DNA of 64,000 nt from an uncultured Desulfobacter sp. (GTDB lineage Bacteria; Desulfobacterota; Desulfobacteria; Desulfobacterales; Desulfobacteraceae), in contig NZ_OY762929.1 in NCBI RefSeq assembly GCF_963666675.1, positions 5,676,001 to 5,740,000 on the forward strand, given 5' to 3'. The translations under genes and the position numbers were made by a program. The notes below the pieces were generated by a model that saw only the letters and a list, made by a program, of their open reading frames with translations, made no database searches and was not told where the DNA came from. Below, piece by piece: positions 17,575 through 27,923 of this stretch; position 1 is the first letter of the stretch, and each line of letters starts with the position of its first letter.

Positions 17575-17672
17575 ATCTTATTCTTGCCATGGGCCGACCG
17601 GACATATCAGCAACCGGGCACAGTCCACAACAAAGATTGAAAAATCTGAGCAACTTACCTATACTTTGTAAG
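17575..17672 (+). repeat. 92-bp structured repeat family, copy F
   Basis: Contains GCCATGGGCCGACCGGACAT, then CACAGTCCACAACAAAGATT and GAAAAATCTGAGCAACTTAC. GGGC can pair with GTCC through one G-T wobble. The region between copies E and F begins TATAAAAACAAGCCACG and may be a decayed further copy. Confidence 0.8.
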
Positions 17673-17683
17673 AATATTGTAAG

Positions 17684-17713
17684 TTGTCAAGGGAATCCGC
17701 TTCCTTATATAAT
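17684..17713 (+). promoter_or_regulatory. Sigma-70-type promoter of the export cluster
   Basis: TTGTCA (17684-17689), an 18-bp spacer, then TATAAT (17708-17713). The TolC-like gene starts 50 bp downstream with an AGGAG site at about 17754. Confidence 0.65.
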
Positions 17714-18799
17714 TATCAGACGTTACATTATATTTCACATTACATTCATATTCAGGAGAAAAGATGAAGCGAATTGGAGATTTCACAGACCATCTGTATA
17801 CCTGGTGTTTTTATGCAGGGATTGCGCTTCTTTTAACGGTCTGCAGCCCGCCTGCGAATGCGGCCGGCGATGTTTCACTGACGCTCTCCATCGAGGATTT
17901 TGTCCGGCGTGTCAAAGAAAAAAACGAATACATCCGGAGCCAAAACCTGGAATGGGCCATCAGCCTGGAGGCGGTTAAAACTCAGAGGCCATTTTTGAAC
18001 CCGAATTTTTCGCTTCCTATGATTACAATGACGAAACCGACTTTCAAAGGACTGCATTCTCAAGTGGAACGGTTCAGGAGCGAACCAGTGCATATGCTTT
18101 GGGTGTAGCAGGACTCTCACCCCTGGGGACCCGGATACAACTGGGACATACCCTGGAAGATCTCACAAATGACTTTGACTTGGAAGACAAGCACGAATAC
18201 AGGGGCTTTCTTGGTATAAGCCTGGTGCAGCCCATTCTTAAAAACTGGGGCGTAGAAACCACACGGGCCAACATCGAAATTTCAAAAGACAATGCTGCGA
18301 TTTCATTCCAGGATTACCGGAAAAGAACCATGGAAATTGTAGGAAACGGGATTATTTCATTTTGGGATTTGTACCGGTCTATGGAGGTCATAAAGATACT
18401 CCGGGAATCGGTAAATGTAACAGAGCAATTGCTTAAAGATACCAAGGCCAGGGTCAGGGCGGGCAAACTGGCCGAAACAATGATCTATGAAGCCATGGCC
18501 GGTGTAAACAACAGGAAAGCCCTTCTCTTTGAAGCCCGCCAGCAACTGGCAGCCAACAGGGCAAACCTTAAAAATTATATCTCTTACACCGGGCACTACG
18601 ACAATGAGGCCGTTACCATCGACGCGGCCCCGGACCCAAAAATCCCTGAACTTGATTTTGACCTCATGATGGAAAATGCCAGACAAAACCTCCCCGAATA
18701 TATCTCAGCCCGGATTAAAAAAGGCAGGGAAGAAAGACGCGTATCTTACGCCAAAAATCAAACCCTTCCCGACCTTGATTTAAAGGCATCCTATGGATA

Positions 18800-18807
18800 C
18801 GCCAGTT
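18800..18807. repeat. Target site duplication of IS66 element, left copy
   Basis: CGCCAGTT, repeated at 20502-20509; 8 bp is the usual IS66 duplication. Confidence 0.92.
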
Positions 18808-20501
18808 GTAACTGCTCACCCCTATAAAAAAATGCAAAAAAACTAAAAAAAGACTTGACAGGTTTTTTCGAGAGAGTTTTCAAAATTTTTAAATGACTGT
18901 CAAATTGACTACTGAAGCCCACTACGAGTCGTGTATTCTGAAATTTATCGCGGCACCAATGGGAAATGATGTCAAATACCGTGAAAGTCAATTGTAGGGC
19001 GAATGAGAAGGTCGAAAAAAGCCGTGTTATAATACAGACATGGCAACAGTGAATAAGACAAGTATTCGAGAAGAAGTAGACCGTCTGAAACAGGACTTTG
19101 AAAAGCTCTGTTCTGAGGGCAAAGCGTCTCCTGAGATACAGGCAGTAATGAATAGTATGCTGCTCATTGTGGAATTGATACTTGCAGTCTTCCTTGAGAA
19201 AAAAACTCGCAAAGGCAACAAGAATTCAAGTCTGCCATCCTCACAAACGCCAAAAGATGAGACTGCCAAGTCGGATCCGAAAAGCAACGGTAAGGGGAAA
19301 AAGGTCAGTGGAGAACTCGGCAATACCCGTACAATAGAAACCACCACCATCTCTAAAGCAGAAACATGTGATGTTTGTGGCACTTCCCTGGACCAGACAC
19401 CCAGCCGGGGACATGAACGACGTACCAGAATAGATATTGTCTTTGAAAAAGTCGTAGAACATGTTGATGCCGAAATCAAACAATGCCCCAACTGTGCCGC
19501 GGAGGTAAAGGCAGGCTTTCCTGAGGATATGCCTGGCCCCTTACAATACGGAACTGGGCTCAAGGCATTCGCCATCCACTTGATCATCAGCCAGATGGTT
19601 GCCCTTAACCGGGTTCAAAAACAGATTTCCGCCATGATCGGGGCGGTTATTTCTGAAGCGACCCTTCTCAAATTTGTCTGGCGGCTTTACCAAGCACTTG
19701 AACAATGGGAAGCCAAATCAATTGAGAGTATCCTTCAGGCTCCATCCATTCATGTTGATGAGACATCCTTCCGGGTGAATCGAAAAAATCACTGGATACA
19801 TGTGTATTCTTCCGGAGGAATCACGCTAAAGCTACTTCATCGAAAGCGGGGTAAGGAGGCGATTGTCGATTTGAACATCATCCCCCGCTATGGCGGGGTA
19901 ATAATCCATGATTGCTGGGCATCATATTTGTCATACGATCATTGTGGCCACGGGCTATGTGGTTCTCACCTCTTGAGGGAGTTGACATTTATTGTCGATT
20001 CCAATCAGTACAGGTGGGCCCGAAATATGAAAAAATTGTTGCAGGAGACTTGCCGGAAAATAGCCAAACGAGAAGATAAATGTCTGACAGAGAAAGAATA
20101 CGCGAACTTGCAGAAGCGTTACCGCAACATTCTTACACGAGGAGATAAAGAGCTGCCGGAAATCCCGCCGAAACCAAAAGGCAAACGTGGTAAAATGGCC
20201 AAGTCAGATGCCCACAATCTTTGGGAAAGGCTGAAAGAACATGAAACAGCTGTTTTGCTGTTTGCCAAGGATCCATATGTTCCTTTCACCAATAACCGGG
20301 CAGAGCGTGATCTTCGAATGGCAAAGGTTAAACAGAAAGTATCAGGGTGTTTTAGACACCAACGATATGCCGATGCTTATTGTCGGATTTCGAGTTATCT
20401 GCAAACCATGGCAAACAAAGGGGTGAATCCGCTGGTTGCCATTCAGCTGGCTTTGGCCAGCGAAGTTCCCGACGTCGATTCCGATTGGGGCGAGTAGTTA
20501 C
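18808..20501 (+). mobile_element. IS66-type insertion sequence, complete (1694 bp, single-ORF ISBst12 group)
   Basis: Terminal inverted repeats are GTAACTGCTCACCCC (left) and GGGGCGAGTAGTTAC (right), matching at 13 of 15 positions, with an 8-bp target duplication outside. Only the tnpC-type transposase is present; no tnpA or tnpB. A damaged relative lies at 11290-12189. The stretch 18823-19039 before the gene is A+T rich and holds no other gene. Confidence 0.93.
19040..20497 (+). CDS. IS66 family transposase (TnpC)
   Basis: A 485-residue transposase with an N-terminal leucine-zipper-like helix and a Lys/Ser-rich linker. Two CxxC zinc pairs are visible (CDVCG at ~113 and CPNC at ~149). The DDE core has Asp in SIHVDETSFRV, Asp in VIIHDCWASY and Glu in FTNNRAERDLRM. 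All three are present and the frame is intact, so this copy could be active and is the likely source of the remnant at 11290. Confidence 0.93.
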   Translation: MATVNKTSIREEVDRLKQDFEKLCSEGKASPEIQAVMNSMLLIVELILAVFLEKKTRKGNKNSSLPSSQTPKDETAKSDPKSNGKGKKVSGELGNTRTIETTTISKAETCDVCGTSLDQTPSRGHERRTRIDIVFEKVVEHVDAEIKQCPNCAAEVKAGFPEDMPGPLQYGTGLKAFAIHLIISQMVALNRVQKQISAMIGAVISEATLLKFVWRLYQALEQWEAKSIESILQAPSIHVDETSFRVNRKNHWIHVYSSGGITLKLLHRKRGKEAIVDLNIIPRYGGVIIHDCWASYLSYDHCGHGLCGSHLLRELTFIVDSNQYRWARNMKKLLQETCRKIAKREDKCLTEKEYANLQKRYRNILTRGDKELPEIPPKPKGKRGKMAKSDAHNLWERLKEHETAVLLFAKDPYVPFTNNRAERDLRMAKVKQKVSGCFRHQRYADAYCRISSYLQTMANKGVNPLVAIQLALASEVPDVDSDWGE

Positions 20502-20509
20502 CGCCAGTT
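20502..20509. repeat. Target site duplication of IS66 element, right copy
   Basis: CGCCAGTT, matching 18800-18807. Confidence 0.92.
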
Positions 20510-20981
20510 ATGATGATGCCGGCAAAGGCGCACTGGAAAGAACCCTTGATGATGAATATACGGTATGGAGCCTCGGCTTTGAATTTAGACTACCGATATT
20601 TGGGGGAGAAAAAACAAAAAGCGAACTGACTGCGGCACAGCATCGTCAAGCCCAGGCCGACCTGGAACTGAACGCCGTTGAAGTTGCTCTTAACAATGAC
20701 CTGAAGTCCGTCATAAAAAATGTAATCCACATCAATGAACAGGTGCAGAGCAACACCGAAGCCGCCCATTATTATCAAATTATCCTGGAAACGGAAATAG
20801 CCAGGATGAAGGCGGGAAAAAGCAACAGCAGAATCGTATTGCAAAAGGAAGAGGACTATATTGAGGCCAAAGAAGCACGGCTGACCAGCCAAGTCAACTA
20901 TCAAAAAGCGCTCATGGGGTTAAGGATGATCGCTGGCACCCTCCTGGCGGTTTATAACATTGAAGAGGACGACGATAAAAA

Positions 20982-22124
20982 ATGATGATAAAGAAAGCGG
21001 TATTTATCTTTACCCTGTTGATGGTTTTATCCTTTTTAACCTCTGCAAATGCCCAGCCAATTGAGGTAAACGGATTTACAGAAGCGATTCATGATGTTTT
21101 GCTGGGCGCAGAAGATGCCGGGGTTATCCAGAAAATCAATATTGAGGTGGGAAGCCGAATAGAAAAAGGGCAGGTTCTTTTTTCCCTGGCCCACAGACTT
21201 GAACAACTTGAAGTGAACCGCAGGGCGGTTACCATGAAAAGTCATGCGGAACTTGAAGCGGCCCAGGCCAAAGTCAACACCCTGAACGCCATCTTCAAAT
21301 CCAACAAAACCCTGTACATGGAAACAAAATCCATCAGCAAAGAGGAACTGGACACCCTTGCGCTTGAACTACAGACAGCCAAGGCAGATCTTAAACGCAT
21401 GAAAGCCAATAAGGACCGGGAAAAAATCGAATACCAGATTGCCTGTGAGTTATTGGAACGTAAGATTATAAAGTCCCCGATCAACGGTATCGTGACCGAA
21501 GTGTTGTCCGACCCGGGAGAAAGCTACGAACCGCCGGCCCCTGTCCTGAGGCTGGTCAGTACGGATCCCTGCCTTTTTGTCTGCAATGTTGAAGAGACCG
21601 CGGCTGCCTACCTGAAATCGGGGGGCCTGGTCTCCTTAAAAATAAACTCCGGATCAGGCATCCAGACCCGGCAGGGTAAAATCACGTTTATATCTCCGGT
21701 GGCGGATCCCGGTTCCGGTCTGCTCCAGGTCAGGGTAAAGTTCCCAAATAAAAAAGAGCCCGTAAGACCCGGAATTGCCGGGATACTGATGATTGAACCC
21801 CACGCAAAAGAACCTGCCAAAAAAGAGTCTGAATCGATATCAGGCAATGCACACGCCGCAAAACCCATCCCGCCTGAAGAGTGCGCACCGGAGTTGACCG
21901 GGATCGTCACAGCCGACACCCTGATGGTTAGAGAAACAGCCCAGAAAAAGGGGAAGCTCTTGGGCAAATTGTACAAAGGCACACAGGTCACTATCCGAGA
22001 AGCCACCCTGCCCTGGTACTGTATTGAGTTTAAGGGCAACAGAGCATTTGCTTCAGGCCAATACATTACCCTTGGCTCCGGGCTGGAAAACACGTCACTG
22101 AACAAAGCATCTGAAACACATTAA
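20982..22124 (+). CDS. HlyD-family periplasmic adaptor with C-terminal SH3b domain
   Basis: A 380-residue exported protein. The signal peptide (AVFIFTLLMVLSFLTSANAQ) is followed by a biotinyl-lipoyl-like half-motif (AGVIQKINIEVGSRIEKGQVL, about 45-65). A coiled-coil hairpin (~85-155), the second lipoyl half (IIKSPINGIVTEVLSDPGESY) and a beta-barrel follow. After ~270 a Lys/Glu-rich linker leads to an SH3b repeat (TADTLMVRETAQKKGKLLG). The ATG overlaps the TolC-like stop (ATGATG). This is one of few undamaged genes of the cluster. It would bridge inner-membrane parts to the TolC-like channel; the SH3b tail may grip the cell wall. Confidence 0.88.
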   Translation: MMIKKAVFIFTLLMVLSFLTSANAQPIEVNGFTEAIHDVLLGAEDAGVIQKINIEVGSRIEKGQVLFSLAHRLEQLEVNRRAVTMKSHAELEAAQAKVNTLNAIFKSNKTLYMETKSISKEELDTLALELQTAKADLKRMKANKDREKIEYQIACELLERKIIKSPINGIVTEVLSDPGESYEPPAPVLRLVSTDPCLFVCNVEETAAAYLKSGGLVSLKINSGSGIQTRQGKITFISPVADPGSGLLQVRVKFPNKKEPVRPGIAGILMIEPHAKEPAKKESESISGNAHAAKPIPPEECAPELTGIVTADTLMVRETAQKKGKLLGKLYKGTQVTIREATLPWYCIEFKGNRAFASGQYITLGSGLENTSLNKASETH

Positions 22125-22138
22125 CCGAGATAAAAATT

Positions 22139-24009
22139 GTGGCAGAACATATCAACCACCAAGAACCAACAGACCATTTCAAAGATGCCCTGGCGCAATG
22201 CCGGAATACCGCAGGCATCCAGGAGGGCCCCCAATATTTCTGGGCTGAATTTCTCAAAACAGCAGCCCTTGTTGCCCACGCCGGATACGGCCTGGTGTGC
22301 ATTTTAAGGCCTGACACGCACAACTGGACCGTTGCGGGGCTCCATCCGCCCAACGCCCAAGATATATTAAAAACGTCCGGACTGATGCCGGTTGTTGAGC
22401 AATTATGCCGGAACGCCCAGGCCAAGGGTGATGCCACCGGTCAAATCGAGATTCCTCCCAACGCGTGCCCGGCAGAACTTGCCGCTATCCGTCTGGAGCT
22501 CCAAGAAGAAGAGCCGCCTGCTGTGGCCTTGTTTATCAGTGAAAATGAAAAACATAGAGACCCCTCTTTGCCTTGCACCCGGCTTCATGCCATCGCCGAA
22601 ATCCCCCTTATTTACCAGCTACGGCAGAAATTAAACCAAAGCCGGATAGATGCTTCACGATTTTCCAAGGTGCTGGATGTGGCCCTTGAGATCAACAGCC
22701 AGGAACGTTATATGGCTGCGGCCATGGCTTTTTGCAACGAAATTGCGGCCCGCTACGCATTTGACCGGGTGAGCTTGGGCTGGGCCACAGGCGGTTATAT
22801 CCGGATCCAGGCCATCAGCCATATTGAAAAATTCGAAAAAAAATGGCCGTGGTCCAGGAACTTGAAAAAGTGATGGAAGAATCCGTATGCCAGGATGTTG
22901 AAATCATTTTCCCGGCACCCGTGGAAAACACATCTGTCATGCGTCATCATAACGCTTTTTCAAAAGCGAACCAGCTTCAGGCAGTGGCCACCTTTCCCAT
23001 ACGCTTAAACAATAAAATTACCGGGGCCCTGACCTGCGAGCGGATCGACGGCCCTCCCTTTGACCAGGAAACCGTGTCCACCATCAGCCTTATCTGCGTG
23101 CAGTCGGCCCGGCACCTTCATGACCTCAGGACCGGGGACCGGTGGTTTGGTGCCAGGCTGGCGGCCGGTGCAAGAGAAAAACTGGCCGGACTTCTGGGCG
23201 TTGAAAACACCCTTGCCAAAGCAGGCGGGGTATTGCTGGCCGTGCTTGTGGCCGTGTTGATTCTCGTCAAAGTGAATTTTCGCATAGAAGCTCCGTTTGT
23301 CATCCAGACAGACAGTGTCGCCTACCTGCCCGCCTCTTTTGACGGTTATATCGATCAGGTAAAAGTGGATGTCGGTGACATTGTTAATCAAGGAGATATG
23401 ATGCTCACCCTGGACACCCGGGAACTTCTTTTGGAAGAATCCAATGCAGTGGCCAACCAGGTACGCTACGACAGGGAGGCACAAAAGGCCAGAGCGTCCA
23501 ATTACCTGTCGGAAATGAAGATATCCCAGGCCCTTTCCGCCCAGGCCCGGGCACAATTGAAAATTGTCCGGTACCACCTTAAAAATGCACAGGTCCGTGC
23601 CCCTTTTGCAGGCGTTGTGGTTGAAGGGGATCTTGAAAAAATGCTGGGGGCACCTGTGCGCAAGGGTGATGTGTTATTCAAAATTGCAAAGTTAGATAAA
23701 ACCTATGTGGAGCTGGATGTGGATGAAAAGGATATTCACCATATCCGGGAAAATGCCCCCGGCCGGATCGCCTTTATCAGCCAGCCCAAATTCAAGTATG
23801 ACATTGCCGTCAAAAGGGTAGACCCTGTGGCCGTATCCAAGGAAGAGGGAAACAAATTCATTGTCCGGTGTGAGTTCACACAGAACCCGGCAGACTGGTG
23901 GCGTCCGGGGATGAGCGGCATTGCCAAAATCAATGCAGGGAAAAAAAGCATTGCCTGGATCATCACCCGGCGAACCATTGATTTTTGCCGGCTGTTTTTA
24001 TGGTGGTGA
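22139..24009 (+). pseudogene. GAF-like domain/HlyD fusion adaptor with poly-A frameshift
   Basis: The first frame (GTG start at 22139) encodes ~230 residues with a GAF-like fold (two GAF-type segments, LFISENEKHRDPS and FDRVSLGWATGGYIR). It hits a stop at 22873 after a run of eight A (22836-22843). One more A would continue as KKMAVVQELEKVMEESV in the frame that runs to 24009. That part has the end of the GAF region (ALTCERIDGPPFDQ), a membrane helix (GVLLAVLVAVLILVKV) and a full HlyD domain (FDGYIDQVKVDVGDIVNQGD; VRAPFAGVVVEG). A homopolymer slip, mutation or sequencing error are all possible. Confidence 0.82.
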
Positions 24010-24751
24010 TATCTTGTGAGGGGTTAATTCAATATGCAGAAAACATTCAGTGAATCTTGGTACCGCATTGCCGATTTAAACATTGCCCTTCGCCCCACCA
24101 TAGAGGTCAAAAGACAGCTATTCAGGGGTGAAGAATGGTATCTGCTCCAGGATCCGTTCAACAACCATTTTTTCAGGATCAGACCGGAAGCATACAATTT
24201 TATTTCCAGGCTCAAAAAAGAGCGTACCGTCGAACAGGTATGGGAAGAATGCCTGAGTTTATACCCCGAAACGGCACCGGGACAAGAAGAAGTGCTCCAG
24301 CTTTTAAGCCAGCTTTATTACGCCGATCTCCTCTACTATAACAGTACTCCGGACATAGAAAAACTATTTGAACGATACAGAAAAAGGAGACAAAAAGAGA
24401 CTCGCTCAAAACTTATGAGTATCATGTTTATCCGGATTCCGTTGCTGGATCCGGACCTTTTTTTAAACCGGATGATGCCGGTCATAAAAAAGATATTCAG
24501 CATCCCCGGTTTTCTGGTTTGGTGCCTGGTTCTCTTTTTTGCAGGCAAAACCCTGGTGGATAACTTTGAGCAGGCCCTTGAACAGGCCCAGGGGGTATTG
24601 GCCCAGGACAACCTGATATGGCTCTATGCCGGCCTTGTCATCGTCAAGGTTCTCCATGAATTCGGCCATGCCGTCATGTGCAAGAAATTCGGGGGAGAAG
24701 TTCACGTCATGGGTGTCATGCTCATGATTTTCTCTCCCCTGCCTTTATATG

Positions 24752-25121
24752 AAACACCTCCCTCCAAAAAAGGAATAGTGTCCCGTTGGTTTATGGCTTT
24801 TTGTCCCACAACACTTTCATTACCGCTACAAGTTGAAGGTATCAAATCAATAAAGCTATTATCTCTTTTGGGTAAAAATTAAAGCACAGATGACAACTTT
24901 TTAAATCATCAGCGGCGGCCGGTTTATACTATAAAAGTTTTATATACGTGGTACCTCTCCAAGGAAGTCCGACAGTTCGTTGTGCAAAAAACCGGCCAGT
25001 CATGTTATATTCGCGCTCTAAGGCTTCATTTCAACATCCGACTTTTTATTGCTGAATTAAAAATCTATTGTCTGCTGTACCCCTTTAACCAATATTTGCA
25101 CAAAATATTTTGATAGATCAA
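24752..25121 (-). ncRNA. Long 3' non-coding end of IS110 element, candidate bridge RNA region
   Basis: No credible gene is present in this 370-bp stretch after the transposase stop. IS110 elements encode a structured bridge RNA in their long non-coding end; when that end lies 3' of the transposase, the element belongs to the IS1111-like group. The span and position fit. I did not fold it, and exact RNA limits are unknown. The first ~140 bases can be read as a weak continuation of the interrupted M50 frame, which is accidental. Confidence 0.4.
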
Positions 25122-26381
25122 TTAACCTTCACAAGGAACAAGTTTCATCCCTAATTCATCAGCCTTTTTTGCCAAATTTTTCAACATCCTTTGTTTGTTG
25201 GGCTTGCTTAAGTATTCTTCTCCGAGGTCTCTATATCTGTCTCCATTCTTGATGATGTTGTAAATGGCTTTTGCAATTCTATGGGCTATGGCAACAATCG
25301 CTTTTTTGGCACCTCGTCTGGCTTTGAGCTTATAATACTTGGCTTTGTAATATGAACCCTTCGTCTTGATCGCGGCCCAGGCGATCTGGACTAAAATCGT
25401 TTTGAATGGATGATTTCGAACCGCGTTCCTGCCACTTTTCCTTTTACCTGCGCTTTCATTGTTGCCAGGGCACAATCCGGCCCATGCAACAAAAGCGACC
25501 ATGCTTTTAAACTCATTCAGTGTGACCCCGACTTCTCCAAGAACAGATTGTGCTGATTTTTTATCGATTCCGGGAACTTCATCTAGTCTTTCCAGTAAAT
25601 TTTCATGGTCACGGGTAAGTATTTCCAATCTGACATTAATCTGTTCAATCTGTTTTTGAAACATCTCAATGGCCTCCATCATGCCAATCAGTTGGAATCG
25701 ATGATGATCTTTAAAATATCCATGGAGGCTTAGGTACAATTCAGGAATTTTCTTTTTAAGACTTCCTTTTGTGCATTCCTGAACTTTCTCCAAGGTCACT
25801 TCATCGTTTTTGCATAACAAATCAATGAGATTCAAACCGGTAAGCCCGAACAAATCAGAAACGACCGAATCAATTTTAATATTTGCCGTGATAAATAGTT
25901 TATGAACACGTCGCTTATAATCAGCGAGAGATTCTGTATATATCTTTCTCAATCGGCTTAATTCTCGCCATTCACGGACCTGTTCGGGAGGGATAAAACT
26001 CCCTTTTACCAACCCATGACGAAGCAGCCCGGCAAGCCATTTACTGTCACAAATGTCTGTTTTCCTGCCGGGAACATTTTTAATATGCCTGGCATTAACC
26101 AAAACGACCTCCATCGTAGCTTCGATGGTGTTATAAACCGGATGCCAATATACCCCGGTACTTTCCATTGCCACTACAGGACAGCTATTTTTAATCAACC
26201 ACGTTTTCATTTTTTGCAAATCTTGAGTAAATGATGAAAACTCTCGAATCTCATGCTGTTCTTTCCCATTAGCATCAACAGTGATTAAACAGGCCGAAAT
26301 TTTGTCTTTGTGAACATCCAAACCACAACAAATTGGGTGAACGATTTGGATTAATGTGCTATTTTTTGATCTCTTGGTCAT
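25122..26381 (-). CDS. IS110-family transposase (DEDD)
   Basis: A 419-residue recombinase. The RuvC-like DEDD domain shows Asp in CCGLDVHKDK, Glu in VVAMESTGVYW and the Asp pair in GRKTDICDSKWLAGLL. The C-terminal Transposase_20 domain has LDEVPGIDKKSAQSVLGEVG and the probable catalytic Ser region PGNNESAGKRKSGR. The start at 26381 (MTKRSKNS) has AGGAGATAGCC before it and is preferred to an upstream ATG at 26435. The frame is intact. Confidence 0.9.
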   Translation of the reverse strand: MTKRSKNSTLIQIVHPICCGLDVHKDKISACLITVDANGKEQHEIREFSSFTQDLQKMKTWLIKNSCPVVAMESTGVYWHPVYNTIEATMEVVLVNARHIKNVPGRKTDICDSKWLAGLLRHGLVKGSFIPPEQVREWRELSRLRKIYTESLADYKRRVHKLFITANIKIDSVVSDLFGLTGLNLIDLLCKNDEVTLEKVQECTKGSLKKKIPELYLSLHGYFKDHHRFQLIGMMEAIEMFQKQIEQINVRLEILTRDHENLLERLDEVPGIDKKSAQSVLGEVGVTLNEFKSMVAFVAWAGLCPGNNESAGKRKSGRNAVRNHPFKTILVQIAWAAIKTKGSYYKAKYYKLKARRGAKKAIVAIAHRIAKAIYNIIKNGDRYRDLGEEYLSKPNKQRMLKNLAKKADELGMKLVPCEG

Positions 26382-27923
26382 GGCTATCTCCTTATATTTT
26401 CTTGGTCGAAAAAAAAATTTGATAGCTATGACCATTTTTCAAAATTTGCAAGTGTTTCATGCTTCGTTGTGTCCGCTAGGACATGGGGGTTATATGGATG
26501 CCACATCAAGCTGGGGATTCAGAGAACCGTGGAAACGTATGGCCGTTGGATCAGCCGGGATGCTTGTGGAACTTTTTATCGCCGGACTGGCCGTATTTGT
26601 CTGGGCCACCACCGGCCAGGGCGTCCTGCATTCCGTGGCCTATAATATTATGTTTATTGCATCGGTATCCACGGTACTGTTCAATGCAAACCCATTGATC
26701 CGATTTGACGGATATTACATCCTCTCGGATCTTTTAGACATCCCGAACCTGTCGGTCAAAGCCACCCATCAACTGCGGCACCTCGTGGAAAAATATGGTT
26801 TTGGGATAAAGGCTTGTGTTTCACCTGCCGTGTCAAAAAAAGAAGCGATCTGGCTGGTGGTTTACGGTGTACTGAGCAGTATCTACCGTGTCATCGTATT
26901 CGGTGGAATCATCCTGTTCATTGCGGACAAATTTCTGCTGGCCGGCATGGTTATGGCCATCATCTGTCTTGTCTCATGGGTCTTCATTCCCCTCTCCCGT
27001 TTTCTGATTTATCTTTCATCCAGTCCCAAACTTGAGCGCAATCGTTTGCGGGCTGTGGCCATGACCACGGCCTTTTTAACATTTTTTCTGTTGTTGTCCG
27101 CCGTGATTCCCATGCCCAACCGCTTCAGAGCTCCCGGTATTATTGAAGCCAATACCTATGCAAAGGTTGTTGTGCCTGTGGCCGGTTATGTGGCTGAAAC
27201 ATACATATCTTCAGGAGAGGCTGTTAAAAAAGGGGTTCCACTAATCCGCATGGAAAACCAGGAGTTATTCATGGAGATGGCGCGGCTCAAGGCCCAGTTG
27301 AATGAAACCCTGGCCATGGAAAAACACGCCATGGAAAAGACCCTGGCAGATCTAAAGCCAATAAAACAGCGGTTAAAAACCATTCAGGACGCCATCACCA
27401 ACCTTAAAGACCAGATTGACGTATTGGTCATTAAGGCCAGAAAGAGCGGTACATGGGTGTCGCCCCATGCAGATGAGATGATCGGTACCTGGTCTCCCCG
27501 GGGAGGTGTGATCGGCGAAATCATCAATCCGAAAACGTTTCGGTTCTCTGCAGTTATTTCCCAGGATGAAGCGTCCAATCTATTTGAAAAGAACATTCAA
27601 GAAGCAGAGGTACGGCTTTTTGGACAGGCGGATACAAACATTAAGGTGTCCGGTTACCGCATCATCCCATACCGGCACGAGCGGCTGCCATCGGCTGCCC
27701 TGGGGTGGCTTGGCGGCGGAGATGTTCCGGTATCCCTGTCCGACGATGGGGGGCTTCAAACCAAAGAACCATTTTTCCTGGTCCATGCCGACCTGCAAAA
27801 GACAACCGCCGCAGATTTTCTCCACGGGAGATCCGGTAAAATAAGGTTTACCCTTCCGCCGGCACCGCTTCTCTTTCAATGGGAACGCAAAATCAGGCAA
27901 TTGCTCCAGAAACGGTACCGGAT

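Larger units (their letters stand above)
17764..20985 (+). pseudogene. TolC-family outer membrane protein, frameshifted and split by IS66
   Basis: The 5' part encodes a signal-like helix (AGIALLLTVCSPPANAAG) and the start of an OEP domain. A one-base loss near 17981-17986 (TTAAAACTCAGAGGCC) shifts the frame; the continuing protein reads EAIFEPEFFASYDYNDE. The frame then runs to 18800, is cut by IS66 (18808-20501), and resumes. Removing the element and one 8-bp duplication joins YGYAS to YDDAGKGALERTLDDEY. The restored ~520-residue protein has the long coiled coils typical of TolC (VEVALNNDLKSVI). It would be the outer membrane channel for the HlyD-type adaptors behind it. Confidence 0.85.
24745..26490 (-). 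mobile_element. IS110-family insertion sequence (1746 bp)
   Basis: Limits are set by exact restoration of the interrupted M50 frame (uncertain by one base because of a shared T). There is no target duplication, as expected for IS110. TTATATG occurs at the left boundary (24745) and again at the right boundary (26490-26496), perhaps reflecting core matching. The transposase is on the minus strand, leaving ~109 bp upstream and ~377 bp downstream of it non-coding. Confidence 0.82.

Noticed and set aside
17389..17672. Known riboswitch such as a c-di-GMP or fluoride class in the repeats
   Set aside because: Conserved loops of those classes (for example the GEMM motif) are not present, and the copies lie after stop codons rather than before a suitable gene.
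24034..24882. Complete short M50 protease gene ending at 24882
   Set aside because: The last ~45 codons belong to the IS110 end; the true continuation lies at 26491-27927.
26356..26490. N-terminus of the downstream M50-HlyD frame
   Set aside because: This part is IS110 DNA and only happens to be open in frame; the native protein joins at 26491.
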